From Acidimicrobiales bacterium (GTDB lineage Bacteria; Actinomycetota; Acidimicrobiia; Acidimicrobiales; Poriferisodalaceae), in assembly GCA_020439485.1 (NCBI GenBank), contig JAGQSP010000534.1, positions 1-7,960 of the forward strand: 7,960 bases of DNA, written 5' to 3'. The translations under genes were made by a program, and so were the position numbers. Positions within the stretch are counted from its first letter, which is position 1; each line of letters opens with the position of its first letter. Shown in pieces: positions 6,133-7,960 of the stretch. The notes under the pieces are model-generated. The model was not told the origin of the DNA. It searched no databases and worked only from the letters and a program-made list of their open reading frames with translations.

Positions 6133-7960
6133 TGACGGGCTGGACGCTGGCAATCGACGTAGGAACGTCGCGCACCGCCGGCGCCGCGGCCGAAGGTGAC
6201 AGGGTGGTGCCCCTCGAGATCGAGGGCAATCGTTGGATGAGCAGCACCGTCGCGGTGGCCGACGACGACTCGATCGTGGTGGGGCGCGCCGCTCTGGCGG
6301 TTGCTTCGGCTCGTCCCGACCGAGCCGAGCGGTCGCCAAAGCGCAATGTCGGCTCGCCGGTGCCGATGGTGCTGGGCGAGCGCGCGGTCAGCACGGCCGA
6401 GGCCTTCGCTGCACTGATGACTGCGGTGGCCGACGAAGCAAAGCGACGCTTCGACGGCGCCCAGCCCAGCCGGCTGGCTCTGACCCACCCTGTGAGGTGG
6501 GAGGAGGCGCGACAAGAGGTCCTGATAGAGGCAGCGGCGTTGGCCGGGCTTCCCGAACCCGTTCTGGTCCCAGAGCCGGTCGCCGCAGCGCTGCATTATG
6601 CGGCCGGCGACCTGTCCCCCGGTGACCAGATCGCCGTCTACGACCTGGGCGGAGGCACCTTCGACACCGTCGTGATGCGCCGCACTGACGACGGCTTCGA
6701 GGTGATGGGGCCGCCTGGTGGCGACGAGAGCATCGGCGGCGACCACTTCGACCACCTGGTCTTCTTGCACCTGGGCTCGATGCTGGCCGCCCACGATGCC
6801 GAGTTGTGGCAGAACATGCTGGTCGGCACCGACCGCAAATGGATGCGTGCCGCCTTCGATCTGTTGACCGAGGCGCGCAACGTCAAGGAGAACCTGTCTC
6901 TTTACCCATCGACGCAGATCTACGTTCCCGCCGCCGACCGCGAACTGCTGATGACCCGCGCCGAGCTCGAGGCACTGATCGAGAATCCGATCGAACGCTC
7001 GGTCGAAGAGCTGGCCGACACGATCCTCGACGCCGACGTAGACGAAGACGACATCAAGGCCATCTACCTGGTCGGTGGATCCAGCCGGATACCCATGGTC
7101 TATGACCGACTGGTCGCCCGCTTCGGCGACAAGGTCCGAACACGCGACGAGCCCAAGTCTGTGGTGGTCGAAGGAGCAGCGCGTCTGGCCGCCGGCCACC
7201 TGGTTGGTCCCGGGGCGTCGCGCCAAGCGACGGCCACCGACGACGGCTCGACTCCATTGCCTGCGGGCGGCGAGCTGACCGGTCCTCCGCAGGTCTGCGG
7301 CGGCGGTGAGAACCTGGTGCTTTGGGACGATCGCAGTGTCTGGATAGTGGCCGAAGGCCACAGCACGCGATTGGAGTCGTCACATCCGGTTGTATCCGCG
7401 CTTCCGACCCGTGCAGGGGCGGTCACGTTGACGACCGATGGCATGCTGAGCTCCTACGACGGCGAAGTGCAGCGATGGTCGACCGCACCACCCTTCGAGG
7501 TCGCTGTCGGTCCGGTGTCGGCCGGCGATGCAACCTTGGTGGCCGACCGCGCCGGCCAGCTCGCGTCGTTCGACCATCGTGGCTCGATGAGTTGGATGCT
7601 TCCGGTTGGGCACTCGGTGTCGGCCATCGCGGCTTCGGCCTCGGTAGTGGTCTTGTCGACTCTCGAGGGGCGGGCCATCTGCATCGACGCCATGACCGGA
7701 CGGGTTCGTTGGATCTACCCCACCCGCGACCGGATCGAAGGTCCGGCACTGTTGGGTGGGCGTCTGCTGCATGTCACTTCGGCCGACTCGATCCTGTACT
7801 CCCTCGACGTCGACACAGGACGCCCGGCGTGGGCCTACCGGCTCGACGCACCATCTCCGGCTCCCGTACTGGCCGGTGATCTGGTTGTCGTATCGGGCGC
7901 AGCAGACGTCGTGGGCCTGGATCGATCGTCCGGTGCCGAGCGATGGCGCCTGCCGATCGC
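6132..7960 (+). CDS. Hsp70-type ATPase domain fused to a PQQ-like beta-propeller (3' end outside window)
   Basis: The frame is open from the ATG at 6132 to the window end, giving 609 residues of an unfinished protein. Residues 1-355 are an Hsp70/actin-fold ATPase domain. Visible are phosphate-1 AIDVGTSRTA (7-16), SPKRNVG with the expected Lys70, VPEPVAAALHYA (146-157), phosphate-2 VYDLGGGTFD (169-178), IGGDHFDHLV (201-210) and the adenosine motif YLVGGSSRIP (312-321). The nucleotide-binding residues seem intact. After a Gly/Pro/Thr-rich linker (about 357-390) there is no Hsp70 substrate-binding domain. PQQ-like blades follow instead, with the repeated form D...G...W. Trp449, 488, 527, 567 and 605 are 38-40 residues apart, as in LDVDTGRPAWAY and LDRSSGAERWRL. 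No signal peptide or membrane span is seen, so both halves should be cytoplasmic. There is no Shine-Dalgarno; its ATG overlaps the methyltransferase TGA, suggesting coupled translation. Whether the propeller binds a cofactor or a protein client is unknown. Confidence 0.92.
   Translation, partial: MTGWTLAIDVGTSRTAGAAAEGDRVVPLEIEGNRWMSSTVAVADDDSIVVGRAALAVASARPDRAERSPKRNVGSPVPMVLGERAVSTAEAFAALMTAVADEAKRRFDGAQPSRLALTHPVRWEEARQEVLIEAAALAGLPEPVLVPEPVAAALHYAAGDLSPGDQIAVYDLGGGTFDTVVMRRTDDGFEVMGPPGGDESIGGDHFDHLVFLHLGSMLAAHDAELWQNMLVGTDRKWMRAAFDLLTEARNVKENLSLYPSTQIYVPAADRELLMTRAELEALIENPIERSVEELADTILDADVDEDDIKAIYLVGGSSRIPMVYDRLVARFGDKVRTRDEPKSVVVEGAARLAAGHLVGPGASRQATATDDGSTPLPAGGELTGPPQVCGGGENLVLWDDRSVWIVAEGHSTRLESSHPVVSALPTRAGAVTLTTDGMLSSYDGEVQRWSTAPPFEVAVGPVSAGDATLVADRAGQLASFDHRGSMSWMLPVGHSVSAIAASASVVVLSTLEGRAICIDAMTGRVRWIYPTRDRIEGPALLGGRLLHVTSADSILYSLDVDTGRPAWAYRLDAPSPAPVLAGDLVVVSGAADVVGLDRSSGAERWRLPI

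Noticed and set aside
5982..7361. Long minus-strand open frame of 459 codons opposite the methyltransferase and Hsp70 genes
   Set aside because: The plus strand carries clear methyltransferase and Hsp70 motifs through the same region. The minus-strand product is low-complexity, rich in Gln, His, Gly and Arg, with no recognisable domain. It is a typical GC-rich shadow.

Overview
The window reads as chromosomal DNA of a high-GC Gram-positive bacterium. GC-rich codons throughout, GTG starts, an actinobacterial-type DnaB and an SCO6745-family gene all point to Actinobacteria. I would guess a marine or freshwater Acidimicrobiia-like lineage, but that is an inference without database support. I see no mobile element, CRISPR array, tRNA or rRNA.

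Layout. Positions 1-575 hold the 3' end of the replicative helicase gene dnaB (+). Tail-to-tail with it is a small membrane-protein gene on the minus strand (597-893). A divergent small membrane-protein gene follows on the plus strand (1001-1204). The gap between these two contains a perfect 10-bp inverted repeat (926-950). After 1204 come a 7-bp stem-loop and a stronger hairpin followed by a T-rich run (1262-1299), which looks like an intrinsic terminator. Next is a large c-di-GMP signalling gene: membrane region, PAS, GGDEF, then EAL (1379-3520, +). It converges on a minus-strand pair: a serine hydrolase of the class C beta-lactamase/EstB type (4316-5479), followed by an SCO6745-family protein of unknown function (3545-4270). 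Divergent from the hydrolase, with only 29 bp between start codons, lies a SAM-dependent methyltransferase gene (5509-6132, +). Its stop codon overlaps the start of the last gene (6132 to beyond 7960), which encodes an Hsp70-type ATPase domain joined to a PQQ-like beta-propeller.

How the parts fit. DnaB is core replication machinery. The PAS-GGDEF-EAL protein would make and/or break c-di-GMP in response to a signal at the membrane. The hydrolase and SCO6745 genes probably form one transcription unit. The methyltransferase and Hsp70-propeller genes are tightly coupled and probably form another. The most notable item is the Hsp70-propeller fusion. The substrate-binding half of a normal Hsp70 is replaced by at least five regularly spaced propeller blades, and there is no visible signal peptide or membrane segment between the two parts. 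The gene runs off the window end, so its C-terminus is unknown.
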